Shown here piece by piece: positions 26,683 to 34,586 of a DNA stretch of 46,085 nt (position 1 is its first letter; the number at the start of each line of letters is the position of its first letter). The position numbers and the translations under genes are program-made. A model generated the notes under the pieces. The model saw only the letters and a list, made by a program, of their open reading frames with translations. It did not search any database and had not been told where the DNA came from. The DNA comes from a virus, in the IMG/VR virus record IMGVR_UViG_3300037882_004575, positions 1 through 46,085 of that record. One strand, written 5' to 3'.

Positions 26683-28580
26683 GCGGGCAAAATAGGATTG
26701 GAGTTCGATAGGTAGTTTAGGTGAACTTGGGTAGAAATCGCGGGAAAAAAGAAATAATGGAAGAGAGGATTATTCTTATCACCGCCACTTGAAATCATGG
26801 CCATTTCCTGAGTGAAGATCGGGTTAAAGGGAATGATTTTATGGACATGAGGGTTCCCTTCAAATACCTCCATGACTTTGGGTTCGCAGCAAATGTAGAG
26901 ATCGGTGCTCGGATACTGTTCGTGAAATGATTCAAATAGTTGTGTGAGGACCAGTGCATCGCCGATGGATTCCTTGAGAGTAATTAAGCCTCGTTTTTGT
27001 GGGCGATCTTTGTCGATGATATCCCATATATTAGTTTGAGTATTTTTTTGAACTTCATCTATGGCAACTTTTATGAAAAATTGATAAACCTGTTCGCGCG
27101 GGACGTTATTATTTAGTTGGTTAAACCAATTGTCAAATCCACCCTTGTCGGCGTCACGATTCAATATTTCTTTATACAAAAGGTTAATAAACTCGGGGAT
27201 GGATAAATCTTTATAGTTTGGGGGGAGTTGATAATTTGGGTTGGCTTTCGGGGCATCTAGGTTAATGGTGGACCAGTCAACCAACGGAAGTGAATCAATA
27301 AACTCCTCAATCTTTTTGCAATTTAGTTCCAAGTCATAATTCTCTTTTGCCCACTGACGCGACAACCGACCCATTTCCGTGCGCTTTGAGTCGTCCATGT
27401 TAAGGACTTTTTTGAGCTGTTTGGCGATGGAGGAAGGGTAAGGAGCAGACTTCTCAAACTGAGTGCCAATTTCAAGGTATTTGGCCCAATCCAAACAGAG
27501 GGCACCTTTATTAAGCTCTATCACATCTTCGCCATAAGAATAATCCGGAACGATAACGATTCTTTCCGCTGCTGCTGCCTCAATTACCGTTAGCTCGGCC
27601 CCGCCGCTTGTACTCGGATGCAAAAAAACATCCATCACGTTATAAACTTCGTTAAGCTGATCTTCAGTTAAACCTTTCGTGATATTAACTGTATTAACAG
27701 CTTTTTCTTTGCCGGTGAATGGGCATTTTTGTTCTTGGCCAACAAAGGGATGGAGGAAATATTCATTGCATTCAGAGGAAACATACGCGGTCCAAACTTC
27801 CTTCATATCCACGCCATAAGTTTTCGCCAAACGGGGAATATCCCAGCCTTCGCTAAAATTAGTAACTAAAAGAAGGATAGATTTTACTAATGGATTTTCT
27901 TTGCGAAAAACGGCGTAACCTTCCACTAAATTCGTAAACTTACGCAATTGATTGCGGCTGGAATCCCCAATCACGAAAACATCATCGCTGATTTTGAATT
28001 TATTCCGCAATTCTTTCGTCTTATTCACGCCCAAATTATAAAAATGAGTCAAATCGACGGGCGGATATTGGGTTTTAACATGTGTTTTCCCAAGTTTATG
28101 AAACTCTTTTCGCGCGAAATCGGCCCATGTCCAATAATAAGGAGTGGCATCGGCATCATCTACTCCAATTAAAGGTTTGCTATCCTGAGTAACCCAAAAA
28201 ACACTCGGGATTTTACCCCAGAAATTTTTAGTTTTATTGAAGTCAATTCCCCACTTATCTTCGACAAAAAAGTTTACATCTGATTGAAAATCTTTGACAA
28301 CATTTTCGACATTCATTTCTCCATAAGAAGCCAATCGGGCGCGATTTGGATCTTTATTTAGCTCGTTTAAAATTTGCTGGTTTGCGGGTAGGGCACCACG
28401 GGCTTTCCACGGTAAGGTTTGGAGTTCAGGGTTATGGTCGATTACTTGGGAGGCATATTCTAAAATTTCATATTTGCCAGTTTTTTGAAGATAAGATAGG
28501 ACGTTTTTTGTATTTTTTCCGAACCCAGTGAGCATGCGACTGTAGTTCGAGTTGAAGAGAATGCGTTTCTTGCGAGACAT
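26679..28580 (-). CDS. GT4-DUF4214-GT9 fusion glycosyltransferase, 5' part (frameshifted)
   Basis: A 633-residue protein. Residues 1-430 are a GT-B glycosyltransferase of GT4 type, with the C-terminal 'STSGGAELTVIEAAAAE' (E...E motif, about 325-340). Residues about 462-508 resemble DUF4214 (FINLLYKEILNRDADKGGFDNWF). From about 525 a GT9 N-terminal half starts ('LITLKESIGDALVLTQLFES'; 'ICCEPKVMEVFEGNPHVHK'). The GT9 fold breaks at a T6 run (26745-26750 on this strand); the last 20 residues look out of frame. The remaining GT9 half is the next gene. An intact gene would encode about 1050 residues with two active sites. A promoter lies directly upstream (28588-28616). Confidence 0.75.
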   Translation of the reverse strand: MSRKKRILFNSNYSRMLTGFGKNTKNVLSYLQKTGKYEILEYASQVIDHNPELQTLPWKARGALPANQQILNELNKDPNRARLASYGEMNVENVVKDFQSDVNFFVEDKWGIDFNKTKNFWGKIPSVFWVTQDSKPLIGVDDADATPYYWTWADFARKEFHKLGKTHVKTQYPPVDLTHFYNLGVNKTKELRNKFKISDDVFVIGDSSRNQLRKFTNLVEGYAVFRKENPLVKSILLLVTNFSEGWDIPRLAKTYGVDMKEVWTAYVSSECNEYFLHPFVGQEQKCPFTGKEKAVNTVNITKGLTEDQLNEVYNVMDVFLHPSTSGGAELTVIEAAAAERIVIVPDYSYGEDVIELNKGALCLDWAKYLEIGTQFEKSAPYPSSIAKQLKKVLNMDDSKRTEMGRLSRQWAKENYDLELNCKKIEEFIDSLPLVDWSTINLDAPKANPNYQLPPNYKDLSIPEFINLLYKEILNRDADKGGFDNWFNQLNNNVPREQVYQFFIKVAIDEVQKNTQTNIWDIIDKDRPQKRGLITLKESIGDALVLTQLFESFHEQYPSTDLYICCEPKVMEVFEGNPHVHKIIPFNPIFTQEMAMISSGGDKNNPLFHYFFFPAISTQVHLNYLSNSNPILPA

Positions 28581-28587
28581 ATTAGCT

Positions 28588-28616
28588 ATTATATTTAGTA
28601 ATAGGTAAAAAGTCTA
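28588..28616 (-). promoter_or_regulatory. Sigma-70-like promoter of the GT4-GT9 gene (leaderless geometry)
   Basis: On the minus strand TAGACT (28616-28611), a 17-base spacer and a perfect TATAAT (28593-28588), which ends 7 bases before the ATG at 28580. The predicted transcript starts at or next to the ATG. The -35 segment with its flank, TTAGACTTTTT, recurs at the promoter near 34886. Confidence 0.65.
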
Positions 28617-28619
28617 AGT

Positions 28620-29747
28620 TTAATCTTTGAATTTCCAGATATAACCATAAGCAGATTTAAGTCTTTCGTGGCATGCGGAAGAAATATTGTCAGCGGATAT
28701 ACCTAGTTCGTTTGCGGCAGCTTGAATGCTAGGCCACTCTTTGATTAATTCCTTTGTAATCTTATCTATTTGAAGTGTTTTTCTGCATCTTTTGGGAAGC
28801 TTAACCGTAAATCGAACTTTTTCCTCATCTGACAAATTTATATCGAGTTTATTAAAACCATACGGGGTATTATTCAGTTTATTATTTTTTATAATTTCAT
28901 TAGAATCTTCTAGGAGAATCTTTGTTTTTATGTTTTTACGAGATTCATTTAATTCAAGTATTTTAACAATTTTTATGAATTTGGAATATTTTCTATGTAG
29001 AAAAAACTTCGGTGGATCAGTATATATCCAATTCATAAAAGCTAGCGCTCCAGCTATAGACATGCCGATTTGGGCGCTTTTAGTATTTTTCTTCTCGCTA
29101 TAATAACAGTTTATACCAAGCTTCTCCTTGATAAATAGTTCTAAATCTTTTATTAGGCCGTAGGAACCGGTAAAACCAACCTGATATTTAAACTGATTTT
29201 TATTAAACATAAAATTTATTGAACCGTCGCCATCTAATAGACCGAGTAAAAAGGACCGATACATTTCTTCTGGCAGGAAAAATGGGAATCTAGTTGTCTC
29301 TATTTTATTTTGATGAGCGCCTTGATCTATTAGATTTTTACAAAACTTTACAGAATTTACATTTATTCTTACCATTTTGGAAATTTTATACTTCATTTGA
29401 CGCTCTCTATAAGTCTTATTTGATTCGCATCCGGAATCTAGCAGGAACCGATCTAAGGCGTATTCGTCGGTTTGCCATAGGCTAAAAGAAAAATTTCCAC
29501 GAACAGATACGCTTCCATCCGCGTAAATAAATCCAAGCCAGTAATCTTTCTCGGGAGTGTTAATTGCTTTAAAATAATCTTCATTAACTTTGTGGATTCT
29601 TGAATCTCTAAATTTAATCTTATTTCGCTTGAGAACGCAATGTATTGATGAGCCGGTTTTACCAAGTAGATCACCTATCTTTTGGCAAGACAGTCCACTC
29701 AAATACATGTCTATAACTTTTGAATCGTTTTCTGTGTTGGGTTTCAT
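28620..29747 (-). CDS. LAGLIDADG homing endonuclease (free-standing)
   Basis: A 375-residue protein with two LAGLIDADG motifs, WLGFIYADG (70-78) and LLGLLDGDG (167-175), each with the acidic residue that binds the catalytic metal. One chain with two motifs normally acts as a monomer and cuts a long, weakly symmetric site. Residues 8-45 form a helix-turn-helix (VIDMYLSGLSCQKIGDLLGK) and residues about 325-375 a NUMOD1-like DNA-binding module (SIQAAANELGISADNIS). It is AT-richer than its neighbours and sits between a terminator and the promoter of the glycosyltransferase gene, as expected for an invading gene. No intron or intein is recognised around it. Confidence 0.92.
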   Translation of the reverse strand: MKPNTENDSKVIDMYLSGLSCQKIGDLLGKTGSSIHCVLKRNKIKFRDSRIHKVNEDYFKAINTPEKDYWLGFIYADGSVSVRGNFSFSLWQTDEYALDRFLLDSGCESNKTYRERQMKYKISKMVRINVNSVKFCKNLIDQGAHQNKIETTRFPFFLPEEMYRSFLLGLLDGDGSINFMFNKNQFKYQVGFTGSYGLIKDLELFIKEKLGINCYYSEKKNTKSAQIGMSIAGALAFMNWIYTDPPKFFLHRKYSKFIKIVKILELNESRKNIKTKILLEDSNEIIKNNKLNNTPYGFNKLDINLSDEEKVRFTVKLPKRCRKTLQIDKITKELIKEWPSIQAAANELGISADNISSACHERLKSAYGYIWKFKD

Positions 29748-29751
29748 AAAT

Positions 29752-29780
29752 AAAAAAACCTTCCCCGGTTAAGGGAAGGT
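29752..29780 (-). terminator. Rho-independent terminator after SSB
   Basis: On the minus strand ACCTTCCC (29780-29773) pairs with GGGAAGGT (29765-29758) over a 7-base loop, followed by a T run (29758-29752). It closes SSB, 30 bases after its stop, and lies 5 bases before the homing endonuclease start, which therefore needs read-through or its own promoter. Confidence 0.9.
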
Positions 29781-29809
29781 CATTAAGACGAATGTGTTAT
29801 GATTAGTTT

Positions 29810-30499
29810 TTAGAACGGTACTTCATCAGAGGGAGTATCAGATGCGGGTTCTGGCTCTTGTGGAGTAGAAGTTTGAGCGGGCTTGGGCGCGGGTTTCTTG
29901 GTATTCTTTTGCGCGGCCTCCACTTTCTTCGCCAACTCATCAATCTCCTTTTTAACAAGTTCATCAAGCTCTGTATAATCGGTTGCGATAACTTCTTTTT
30001 TCTTATTAAGAGTCACTTCTGGCTTGGGCAGCTTATCAAGTGGATACTTACCCTTGATCATCTTGTCCTTTTGCCACACAGATACATTCGTATAAACCTT
30101 ATTAGTGGTTTTGTTCTCAGATTTATATAGAGAAATTGAAACTCCCTCGTAAGATTCAAGATTGGCTAGGGCAAGATAAAGATTCCGGGCAACTGCCGAT
30201 AGGCGACCGTCAAACAAGTACACTTCCTTAGCTTCGTCATCCTTGAAATACAGCTTAATTACATCGTATTCCTTATTCTTCTCCTTCCAAATTTTAGTGG
30301 TGCGTTCAACCTTATACAGATCTCCACCAAATTGCTCTTCAAGTTTGGGGCGAACCGTCCATTCCCCACCATCAGTCTGAGGTGGTTCACTGATTTCGAA
30401 TTGATACGGGGTCATCACAACACCCGCTTCATCTTTTGATTTAATACGGATAACAAGAACCTTGCCGTCCGGAGTTTGATTGCGTTTTCCAATTGCCAT
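29810..30499 (-). CDS. ssb: Single-stranded DNA-binding protein
   Basis: A 229-residue protein with a beta-rich N-terminal part (residues 10-150: VLVIRIKSKDEAGVV, 'DVIKLYFKDDEAKEVYLFDG', 'KVYTNVSVWQKDK') that fits an OB fold, a Lys/Ala/Pro-rich flexible linker (about 185-215) and the acidic tip 'DTPSDEVPF'. The linker and the acidic tip ending in -PF are the mark of bacterial and phage SSB, where the tip recruits replication and repair proteins. It has its own promoter (30564-30593), a leader of about 57 bases that is A-rich and lacks a Shine-Dalgarno, and a terminator. It is expected to serve phage DNA replication and recombination. Confidence 0.78.
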   Translation of the reverse strand: MAIGKRNQTPDGKVLVIRIKSKDEAGVVMTPYQFEISEPPQTDGGEWTVRPKLEEQFGGDLYKVERTTKIWKEKNKEYDVIKLYFKDDEAKEVYLFDGRLSAVARNLYLALANLESYEGVSISLYKSENKTTNKVYTNVSVWQKDKMIKGKYPLDKLPKPEVTLNKKKEVIATDYTELDELVKKEIDELAKKVEAAQKNTKKPAPKPAQTSTPQEPEPASDTPSDEVPF

Positions 30500-30563
30500 T
30501 TTATTTTACTTTTGTTTGTTGTTTACTTTGTTTTACTATTAGATGGTCGCCCACCGTAAAGAT

Positions 30564-30593
30564 ATATTACACTTATTTCGGGAATAAAGTCAA
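30564..30593 (-). promoter_or_regulatory. ssb: Promoter of SSB, TTGACT/TAATAT overlapping AGTGTAA
   Basis: On the minus strand TTGACT (30593-30588), an 18-base spacer and TAATAT (30569-30564). The AGTGTAA core seen in the virion region lies across the same place (30573-30567, context AAATAAGTGTAA). This site therefore has both kinds of signal and may be read early and late. Unlike the other promoters here, it gives a leader of about 57 bases. Confidence 0.6.
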
Positions 30594-30608
30594 CTTATTT
30601 TTTGCACC

Positions 30609-31013
30609 TTATTCCAAAACAATCCCCTTTTTCGCCAAACTTTCTTTCGCCTTGCGCTTCTTAACCTCGAATGATTCCAGTCCAGTGAGTTTCTTCCTCT
30701 CTTCAAAATGCTTTTCCTTAATAGGGTCCAAGCCACCCGCCTGCTGCGCACGTTTTTCGCTCATCTCGGCTGAATAATCACTTAGCTCGCCCCAGTTACC
30801 CTTCATTTTCCCAGTCTTCTCGGTAAATTGCTTTTGCGAAAAACAATCGACTTTTTGAGAATCTGAACTAGTGGTTGGTAAGGTGGGCATTCGTCTCCAC
30901 TGCTGATTTTCGTATTCGATTATCGTCCCAATTCGGGGAGCGTCCTTGAAAGTGAAGAAAATATCTGTGTAAATTTCTTCGTTATCGACTGATTGAAAGA
31001 GGTATGTAGGAAT
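30609..31013 (-). CDS. FmdB-like phage protein with apparent AUU start
   Basis: Translating upstream of the first ATG (30890) gives 41 more codons that open with I/M-PTYLFQSVDNEEIYTD, the start of phage FmdB-like proteins (MPTYxF...). The later parts also fit that family: 'WRRMPTLP', 'CFSQKQFTEKTGKMKGNWGE', 'SEKRAQQAGGLDPIKEKHFE'. The full protein is 134 residues; starting at the ATG would delete the conserved domain. The codon at the family's Met position is ATT (31013-31011), preceded by GGAG 9 bases upstream. An in-frame stop lies further upstream and no ATG, GTG or TTG is available between. The zinc-ribbon cysteines of cellular FmdB are missing. Function unknown, perhaps regulatory. Confidence 0.7.
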   Translation of the reverse strand: MPTYLFQSVDNEEIYTDIFFTFKDAPRIGTIIEYENQQWRRMPTLPTTSSDSQKVDCFSQKQFTEKTGKMKGNWGELSDYSAEMSEKRAQQAGGLDPIKEKHFEERKKLTGLESFEVKKRKAKESLAKKGIVLE

Positions 31014-31029
31014 TTTAAATTTCTCCGTT

Positions 31030-32121
31030 TTAAGTTAGGTTAGTCAAAATTGTATCCACCGTCTTTTCCCAAGTAAATTGTTCGCGCAATTTAAGACCGG
31101 CGCTATTCAATTTATTTGCATTTTTCCGCTCCATCACCTTATCAAATGCCACCATCAAATCGGGCTCACTCCACGTCCAGAAGTTTCCGATATTGAAATC
31201 ACCAGTGTTAGAGAAAAAGATTCCATCCTTGGCGACTGTCTTTCCTGTGGATTCTACTAAAACCGCATTCTCGCTATTCGCCCACCCCTTCATCGCGCTC
31301 GCATTGTGAATAATAGCATGTTTACCCAAACCCATCGTAGAGAAGCTTGGGATCGACCAGCCTTCATTTGAGGACATATCTATAACAATATCCGCGCAAT
31401 TATATGCATCATTTAACTGAGCGAGGTTTTCAACGTAAGGAATCGCCACAACATTATCCCACTTCTTGCCTAGAATTTCGTTAAGAATTTGCGCGTTATG
31501 TTCGGGCTTTAAGTGGACGTTATAAATACTTAAGTGAAGCATATGGGCCATATTGTTTCCATATTTTTTCAACCACGCGCGAGTCGTCTCTAGGGTTTTT
31601 TTACGGGATTCTGCCTTACCACTTATAATCCAACAAGTTACGTTATCGTCGTAATACTTTTTATTAGTCTTGTTGAAGTGCAGCGTATCGTAACCAAGCG
31701 GAGCACAAACGACTTTTGTTTTAACCCCATTTTCAAGAAATGTTTGCTTTGTCTCCTCAGAGGATACAAAAACGCACGATTGATTGTTGAGGATATTCGT
31801 TTCAACGGGAGTAAGGCCGTCCACTAACTCGTAAAACGTGAATAAATTCTGGTTCGCGCCAACTGATTCCCACGATTGCCCAATATGCCACAGACGTAAC
31901 GTAGGATTCGCGCGGGAGAATTTAAGTGGCGCGTTCTTTGCGGATTGGTGAATCCAGCTAATTAGCTCGGGCTCGGCTTTATTGAAAGAGCTTAGGTCTA
32001 AATTTCCACCAATGGGAAATAGATCAACCTCAAGGCCGCGTTTCCAAAATTCGCGGAGAATATGGAAGGAGCAGAACCCGAAAGATAAGCTGTTGACCGC
32101 CAAATGTAAATTATATCTCAT
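31030..32121 (-). CDS. GT4-family glycosyltransferase
   Basis: A 363-residue GT-B enzyme. The N-terminal half has Rossmann-type strands with 'LFTFYELVDGLTPVETNIL' (an acceptor-side feature) and 'VFVSSEETKQTFLENGV'. The donor half shows 'CWIISGKAESRKKTLETTRA', 'YVENLAQLNDAYNCADIVID' and 'SSNEGWSIPSFSTMGLGKHA'. The last is the E...(E) region, with S in place of the second Glu, so catalysis may differ from standard GT4. Likely role: transfer of a sugar to a phage or host acceptor. The stop precedes the AUU of the FmdB-like gene by 16 bases. Starts 14 bases after the gene at 32136. Confidence 0.75.
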   Translation of the reverse strand: MRYNLHLAVNSLSFGFCSFHILREFWKRGLEVDLFPIGGNLDLSSFNKAEPELISWIHQSAKNAPLKFSRANPTLRLWHIGQSWESVGANQNLFTFYELVDGLTPVETNILNNQSCVFVSSEETKQTFLENGVKTKVVCAPLGYDTLHFNKTNKKYYDDNVTCWIISGKAESRKKTLETTRAWLKKYGNNMAHMLHLSIYNVHLKPEHNAQILNEILGKKWDNVVAIPYVENLAQLNDAYNCADIVIDMSSNEGWSIPSFSTMGLGKHAIIHNASAMKGWANSENAVLVESTGKTVAKDGIFFSNTGDFNIGNFWTWSEPDLMVAFDKVMERKNANKLNSAGLKLREQFTWEKTVDTILTNLT

Positions 32122-32135
32122 TGATTATTAAATAG

Positions 32136-32723
32136 TTACGCTGTTTTCGCCACAGACGGTAGATTATCAAAAAATTCGTCAATCTCTCCAACGGTTAAAG
32201 TCTTTATAGCCTCAGGGGGAAGTTCAATCTTGATAGTTTTATCAGTCACTAAAATCCTGCCTAGCTTTGGATCGTTAAACATTTCTTGCAATTTTTCCAA
32301 GCTAGTCATTTCGCGCCTACCCAAAACAGCAATCGCCTCGTCATAAACTTCCTTCGTAATTCCCCCACTCTCAAGCATATCGTCCATAAGTTTAATCGCA
32401 TCACTTTCGTTAAAGTCCCCGCCCAACGATTCCTTTAAATCTTGAAACCAATTGGATTCAACCTCATCGTCCTTTTCATCAGAGAAAGTTACGGTAAATG
32501 TTTTATCACTAGCCTTATAAAAAGATGTGAAACGTATAATATCACTAGAGTTAAAATCTAGCAACCCATCCTTCACATATTCAATTTTAAAATCCCGACT
32601 ATCCTTAACCACGGAGTAAATAAACGCCGGGTCAGTGTCAGATTTTTCAAAGAAGAGGCTTACCGTAAGAAGGTTATCCTCGTCTTTATCCAAAAATTTA
32701 TTAAATTTAATCGTAGTTTGCAT
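32136..32723 (-). CDS. Acidic protein of unknown function
   Basis: A 195-residue, very acidic protein. Residues 1-95 look beta-rich (TVSLFFEKSD, 'SDIIRFTSFYKASDKTFTVT'); residues 100-195 are helical (AIKLMDDMLESGGITKEVYD; 'EKLQEMFNDP'). There is no membrane segment, cysteine motif or enzyme signature, and I do not recognise a family. It sits in a tight leftward unit, 6 bases after a YopX-like gene and 14 before a glycosyltransferase, which suggests an early or middle phage function. Confidence 0.55.
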   Translation of the reverse strand: MQTTIKFNKFLDKDEDNLLTVSLFFEKSDTDPAFIYSVVKDSRDFKIEYVKDGLLDFNSSDIIRFTSFYKASDKTFTVTFSDEKDDEVESNWFQDLKESLGGDFNESDAIKLMDDMLESGGITKEVYDEAIAVLGRREMTSLEKLQEMFNDPKLGRILVTDKTIKIELPPEAIKTLTVGEIDEFFDNLPSVAKTA

Positions 32724-32729
32724 GTTTTA

Positions 32730-33110
32730 TTATGTCTTAATCAACTCTGGATTCTCAAAAATATTACCAACCAATTCCTTCTCATTAAAATTCCCCATCG
32801 ACCCATAAAAACAATACTCGCTTCCATCTAGCAGGAAAAATTGAAATCCTTGGTGGCCCATGTATTTAATTTTTCCCCATTTTACGATTAGCGCTTCACC
32901 GTTATCGTCTTTAAAAACATCGCCCTCATAAATTTCACGGCCATTTTTATCTAAGAGTCCCGTAAACTGTTGGATAATAAACTTATCTCTGTTCGGGGTA
33001 TGCCCAAAATACATTAATTCGCCGCCATTCCCGCATTCTAGATAGTCTGGATTAGCCCATTGTTTTGTCTCGGGGTCCCAAACGCGAAATTTAAATTGTC
33101 GGTTATTCAT
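32730..33110 (-). CDS. YopX-like protein 2
   Basis: A 126-residue YopX-family protein: opening MNRQFKFRVWDPETKQWANP, core 'IIQQFTGLLDKNGREIYEGD' and closing 'LVGNIFENPELI'. The middle (residues 70-105) contains 'EALIVKWGKIKYMGHQGFQF', typical of the beta-barrel-like YopX fold. It is 3 bases downstream of the sigma-factor gene, in the same transcription unit. The function of the family is unknown; the four copies differ mainly in the middle, which suggests different partners. Confidence 0.85.
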   Translation of the reverse strand: MNNRQFKFRVWDPETKQWANPDYLECGNGGELMYFGHTPNRDKFIIQQFTGLLDKNGREIYEGDVFKDDNGEALIVKWGKIKYMGHQGFQFFLLDGSEYCFYGSMGNFNEKELVGNIFENPELIKT

Positions 33111-33113
33111 ATT

Positions 33114-33710
33114 TTATGCGGTTGTGTAACTAAATTTTGCCTTACAATCTTCCTTGAATTTTTCAATGGCCAAATCATGTACCTTACGACTCTTCTCATG
33201 GGAGAAGGTAAGCCCATGATCCTTGAGTGAGTGCCAACTAACTTTCCCCGAATCATCCCCGAAGTAGCGCGCCTCAATCACTTTTTCAAATTCATGCCCT
33301 CCTACCGTCCGCGCAATCTTAAGGGCTTCATTTTTCACGGAATCTGAATCGTTGAACGAAAAACTCTCTGAGCCCTCTATTGTCTCATTAGTAAGCTCCT
33401 CCATTTCAACATTTTCGCGCAGAACGTGCAGACAATCCCAGCGGGTCTTTTGATGCAGCCAACTTGAAAGTTTCATCCCTTTATTCGGGTTGTAGTCTAA
33501 TGTATATGAGTAAATATTTGTATCTTTCTGATCCTTAAGGTCGTCTTTGATTAAATTTGGTAGTTTAAACCCATTTACCACATTCATGTATATCCCGGTA
33601 TGCCGGTTGATGATTTCACACATGGCCTCATTGGAGGCAGATTCTTGAACTTTACGGGCAAGCTCGGAATCTGTAAGTTTTTGAATCTCGGCAATTTCGG
33701 CGGGCAACAT
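33114..33710 (-). CDS. Sigma-70-family RNA polymerase sigma factor
   Basis: A 198-residue protein with the two core sigma regions. Region 2 (about 25-100) reads 'SNEAMCEIINRHTGIYMNVV' and then 'LDYNPNKGMKLSSWLHQKTR', the phage counterpart of 'FDP.RG.kFstwa...iR'. Region 4 (about 138-188) reads 'FEKVIEARYFGDDSGKVSWH' and 'HGLTFSHEKSRKVHDLAIEK', the helix-turn-helix that contacts a -35. The linker is short and acidic. The protein would redirect host RNA polymerase, probably to late genes. The AGTGTA elements are candidate targets (inference). It lies between YopX-like genes with 1-3 base gaps. Confidence 0.82.
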   Translation of the reverse strand: MLPAEIAEIQKLTDSELARKVQESASNEAMCEIINRHTGIYMNVVNGFKLPNLIKDDLKDQKDTNIYSYTLDYNPNKGMKLSSWLHQKTRWDCLHVLRENVEMEELTNETIEGSESFSFNDSDSVKNEALKIARTVGGHEFEKVIEARYFGDDSGKVSWHSLKDHGLTFSHEKSRKVHDLAIEKFKEDCKAKFSYTTA

Positions 33711-33711
33711 A

Positions 33712-34143
33712 TTAAAGGGGTCCGTGAATGTCAGTCATTTGTTTGAGGATAACCGGCTTGTTACTTAGTAGCTCGGGATTAGCGTGAATATTACCAGCGA
33801 TTTTAATTGCGTCCCAATAGGGAATCCCATTATAGGATTGAAAATCAACCGTATGGTAAAAAGCACCCCGCTTATGATCCCATTTTACCACGCCAAAACT
33901 ATCATTATTACCGAGATTGATTTTGACAATATCATCCTCATAAATTTCCTTCCCGTTTTTATCCAAAAGCCCCGTAAACTGCATCAAAGGTGTCGCTTCA
34001 TTATAAATTGTGTTAGCATCACTTAAACAGGCCGAATCCTTCTTAGACATCCCCTCAACATAAAAGTGCCCTAGCGCACCCGCGAGAACGCGATATTCCA
34101 TTGAGTAACCATTCCAAACGCGAAATTTGATTTGACGATTCAT
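33712..34143 (-). CDS. YopX-like protein 3
   Basis: A 143-residue YopX-family protein: MNRQIKFRVWNGYSMEYRVL, core 'LMQFTGLLDKNGKEIYEDDI', then 'FGVVKWDHKRGAFYH' and 'IAGNIHANPELL'. A 13-residue tail, 'KPVILKQMTDIHG' and two more residues, extends past the usual family end. Its start overlaps the previous gene (34140) by 4 bases, so the two YopX-like genes are translationally coupled. The insertion 'HFYVEGMSKKDSACLSDA' before the core is specific to this copy. Confidence 0.85.
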   Translation of the reverse strand: MNRQIKFRVWNGYSMEYRVLAGALGHFYVEGMSKKDSACLSDANTIYNEATPLMQFTGLLDKNGKEIYEDDIVKINLGNNDSFGVVKWDHKRGAFYHTVDFQSYNGIPYWDAIKIAGNIHANPELLSNKPVILKQMTDIHGPL

Positions 34144-34583
34144 TTTGTTAGTAATTCGGGGTTTTGAAAAATGTTGCCAATAATTTGAACGCCAACTACA
34201 TCGGGATTGGATTCGATATTTTCTCTTAGTTCTTCAAGTTTGCTAAAATCCCACTGAACCGAGTGTTGCCAGATAACCGTAGTAATATCATCTTCTTTAT
34301 TTTTATTTTTGTCAAAAGTAATATGATGATCATTCAAAGCAAAAAAACCGAACTGCACAATATCACCCTCATATATCTCAGCTCCATTCTTATCAGTTAA
34401 ACCGGTGAATTGCTGGAATAGATAATTTGGGTCTTTCTGTCCATCAAAAGAATCCTTAATATAATCTAACTCGCCTTTTAAATTTAAAGTAAACTTAGCT
34501 TGACCCCCCGAAAATAATTCGTTTTTAAAAATGAACTTTTTATTGTCATCATCCCAAACTCTAAATTTAATTTCGCGCGACAT
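34140..34583 (-). CDS. YopX-like protein 4
   Basis: A 147-residue YopX-family protein: MSREIKFRVWDDDNKKFIF, core 'LFQQFTGLTDKNGAEIYEGD', closing 'VQIIGNIFQNPELLTK'. It is closest to copy 1 in the core (both read GLTDKNG) whereas copies 2 and 3 read GLLDKNG, so two pairs seem to exist. It follows the small membrane protein gene by 3 bases. Confidence 0.85.
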   Translation of the reverse strand: MSREIKFRVWDDDNKKFIFKNELFSGGQAKFTLNLKGELDYIKDSFDGQKDPNYLFQQFTGLTDKNGAEIYEGDIVQFGFFALNDHHITFDKNKNKEDDITTVIWQHSVQWDFSKLEELRENIESNPDVVGVQIIGNIFQNPELLTK

Positions 34584-34586
34584 GAT

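Noticed and set aside
26745-26750. Programmed -1 frameshift at the T6 run in the glycosyltransferase fusion
   Set aside because: The zero frame reads TTC TTT TTT CCC, so the heptamer is not in the canonical X_XXY_YYZ phase. A mutation or sequencing error explains the break as well; slippage is left open only as a test.
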